A stretch of DNA of 64,000 nucleotides from Arsenophonus sp052174495 (lineage in GTDB: Bacteria > Pseudomonadota > Gammaproteobacteria > Enterobacterales > Enterobacteriaceae): the NCBI GenBank assembly GCA_052174495.1, contig JBQMRR010000097.1, positions 1 through 64,000 of the forward strand, in the 5' to 3' direction. The notes beneath the pieces are model-generated. The model saw only the letters and a program-made list of their open reading frames with translations. It was not told the DNA's origin and searched no databases. A program made the translations under genes and the position numbers. Shown here piece by piece: positions 62,965 to 64,000 of this stretch (the first letter of the stretch is position 1; every line of letters begins with the position of its first letter).

Positions 62965-63330
62965 ATAAATCATCCTAAAAACATTCTGATAAACCTATTT
63001 TTGGAAATTATTGTATTTGGTGCTAGTTGCATATAAAGTATAATTGCTTCTCCGGTTATTATACTTTTGTTAGCAATCTATTTGCTCTAGGTAAATTCTA
63101 GATAAGAAATATTTAATTATAAACACATTCTAGCATTATTTTACTAAACCTTTATTTAACTATATTTTTCTATTAATGATTATTTAACCTATTGATATTG
63201 GCTATATTGACTTCATCATGATATGGATGATCTAAAAATAGCAATTCAAGCTAGCAAATATATTTTTTATGAGATACTATATACTAGTATTAGTATGGTT
63301 ATTTTGATTGTTAATATCAAATATTAATTA
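62965..63330 (+). pseudogene. frdD: frdD (fumarate reductase membrane anchor) remnant
   Basis: NHPKN, then SDKPIFGNY in another frame (E. coli NPKRSDEPVFWGLF), then membrane-like pieces, and at the end HDMDDLKIAIQASKYIFYE with an ILIVNI tail (E. coli HAMHDLKIHVPAGKWVFYG). Stops and shifts throughout. Confidence 0.92.
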
Positions 63331-63644
63331 AATTAATCTAATAAAAAATTAGATAGTCTATAATCATTTAGTTTATTGTTTGTGATAAAGATTGACTAAT
63401 TAATTTATAGACAGTATAGCGATCGTTTGTTTAAATTCTCTATGATTGTAATCATAATATATGCGATAATTAGTTATAAACTTAAGCGAACTAAACTTAT
63501 AAATATTAATAATTTAAGATAAATTAACAACAGAAAAATTCTGGCACTTAACTAACTATTACACTAATCCTATTAACTAACTGCCAGATCTCGGAAAATA
63601 GATAGTTTTAAAAAATTTAATTTAATTTTAAACGAATCTTTCAT
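63331..63644. other. Spacer, no gene seen
   Basis: A+T-rich DNA between dead frdD and an IS481 remnant. E. coli has ampC/blc-sugE near here; nothing of these is recognisable. Confidence 0.5.
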
Positions 63645-64000
63645 AGACTGCAATGAAGTTTTAATACTCTATACTGATTTAGTAATTCCTGATTGCACAT
63701 AAAAACATATCGATGCAGAGTGATTTCAATCTATTGACTAGAATTGAAATGATGGGGGGTTTTAACTTATTTTTATGCACCCATTAAATCGATTGATCCA
63801 TGCCATTCATTTAAGGATGAATGGGCGATTAAGTCGTGCCTATACTAATCTATGTACATAAAGAGTTGAATTTTCATTTTCTAGTAGCCAAATGTTTTCA
63901 TAGACAAAAAAGACAATCTCTAATTTTTTCCATTATTTGAAAGTAGTCAATGGATAATCATTGAACATGCTTGGTTAAGATCACATAATAAGCATAAAGA
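63645..64000 (-). mobile_element. IS481-family remnant (copy 3), cut by the window edge
   Basis: Reverse copy whose end (GTAATTCCTGATTGCACATA, TGCAGAGTGATTTCAATCTA, GCACCCATTAAATCGATTGA) aligns with 29105-29300. In reverse it starts to read the ERFNGR-like block as MDQSI-WVHK. The rest lies outside the window. Confidence 0.75.

Overview
The window looks like part of a shrinking chromosome from an insect endosymbiont of the Enterobacterales. It is strongly A+T-rich, only about 42% of it is intact coding sequence (23 full-length genes plus one cut by the left edge), and the gaps are full of recognisable dead genes and dead insertion sequences. Every recognisable housekeeping protein is closest, from memory, to Escherichia/Serratia/Yersinia orthologues, and several E. 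coli gene orders survive (lptG-lptF / pepA-holC-valS; psd-mscM with rsgA and orn; tsaE-amiB-mutL-miaA-hfq-hflX-hflK-hflC-purA-nsrR-rnr-rlmB; rpsF-priB-rpsR-rplI; uvrC-pgsA-tRNA Gly-Cys-Leu; frdABCD). Candidatus Serratia symbiotica of the large-genome, low-coding-density kind is my best guess, but this is inference without a database search; a Sodalis- or Arsenophonus-like symbiont is not excluded.

Layout. 1-4.6 kb: the 3' end of an unidentified gene, then an IS481-family fossil and an IS256-family fossil. 4.7-12.1 kb: lptG/lptF (LPS export) facing away from pepA, a dead holC, and valS with a lost C-terminal coiled coil. 12.3-16 kb: dead rraB, IS fragments, a Sel1-repeat fossil. 16-23.7 kb: mscM-psd, dead rsgA, IS256 fossil, orn, and a decayed tRNA-Gly. 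24-32.3 kb: no live gene; three IS families lie end to end. 32.3-47 kb: the best preserved block, dead tsaE, amiB, dead mutL, miaA, hfq, dead hflX, hflK-hflC, purA, dead nsrR, rnr, rlmB. 46.8-48.3 kb: rpsF, dead priB, rpsR, rplI. 49.4-52.3 kb: uvrC, pgsA and three good tRNAs. 52.4-60 kb: IS fossils around cdh and a dead bactofilin gene. 60-64 kb: intact frdA-frdB followed by dead frdC and frdD, then an IS481 fossil at the right edge.

What the live genes do: envelope upkeep (lptFG, psd, pgsA, cdh, amiB, mscM), translation and tRNA modification (valS, miaA, rlmB, S6, S18, L9), RNA turnover and control (orn, rnr, hfq), membrane protein quality control (hflKC), purine synthesis (purA), excision repair (uvrC) and anaerobic-type respiration (frdAB). 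What is dead is equally informative: mismatch repair (mutL), replication accessories (holC, priB), ribosome-associated GTPases (rsgA, hflX), the t6A factor tsaE, the NO sensor nsrR and the Frd membrane anchors.

I found no defence system, CRISPR array, prophage or intact transposase. The most interesting signals are the retained FrdAB without FrdCD, the just-truncated ValS, the loss of tsaE, long perfect inverted repeats that look like recent local template-switch events, and short tandem duplications and A-run slips that fit a genome without MutL.
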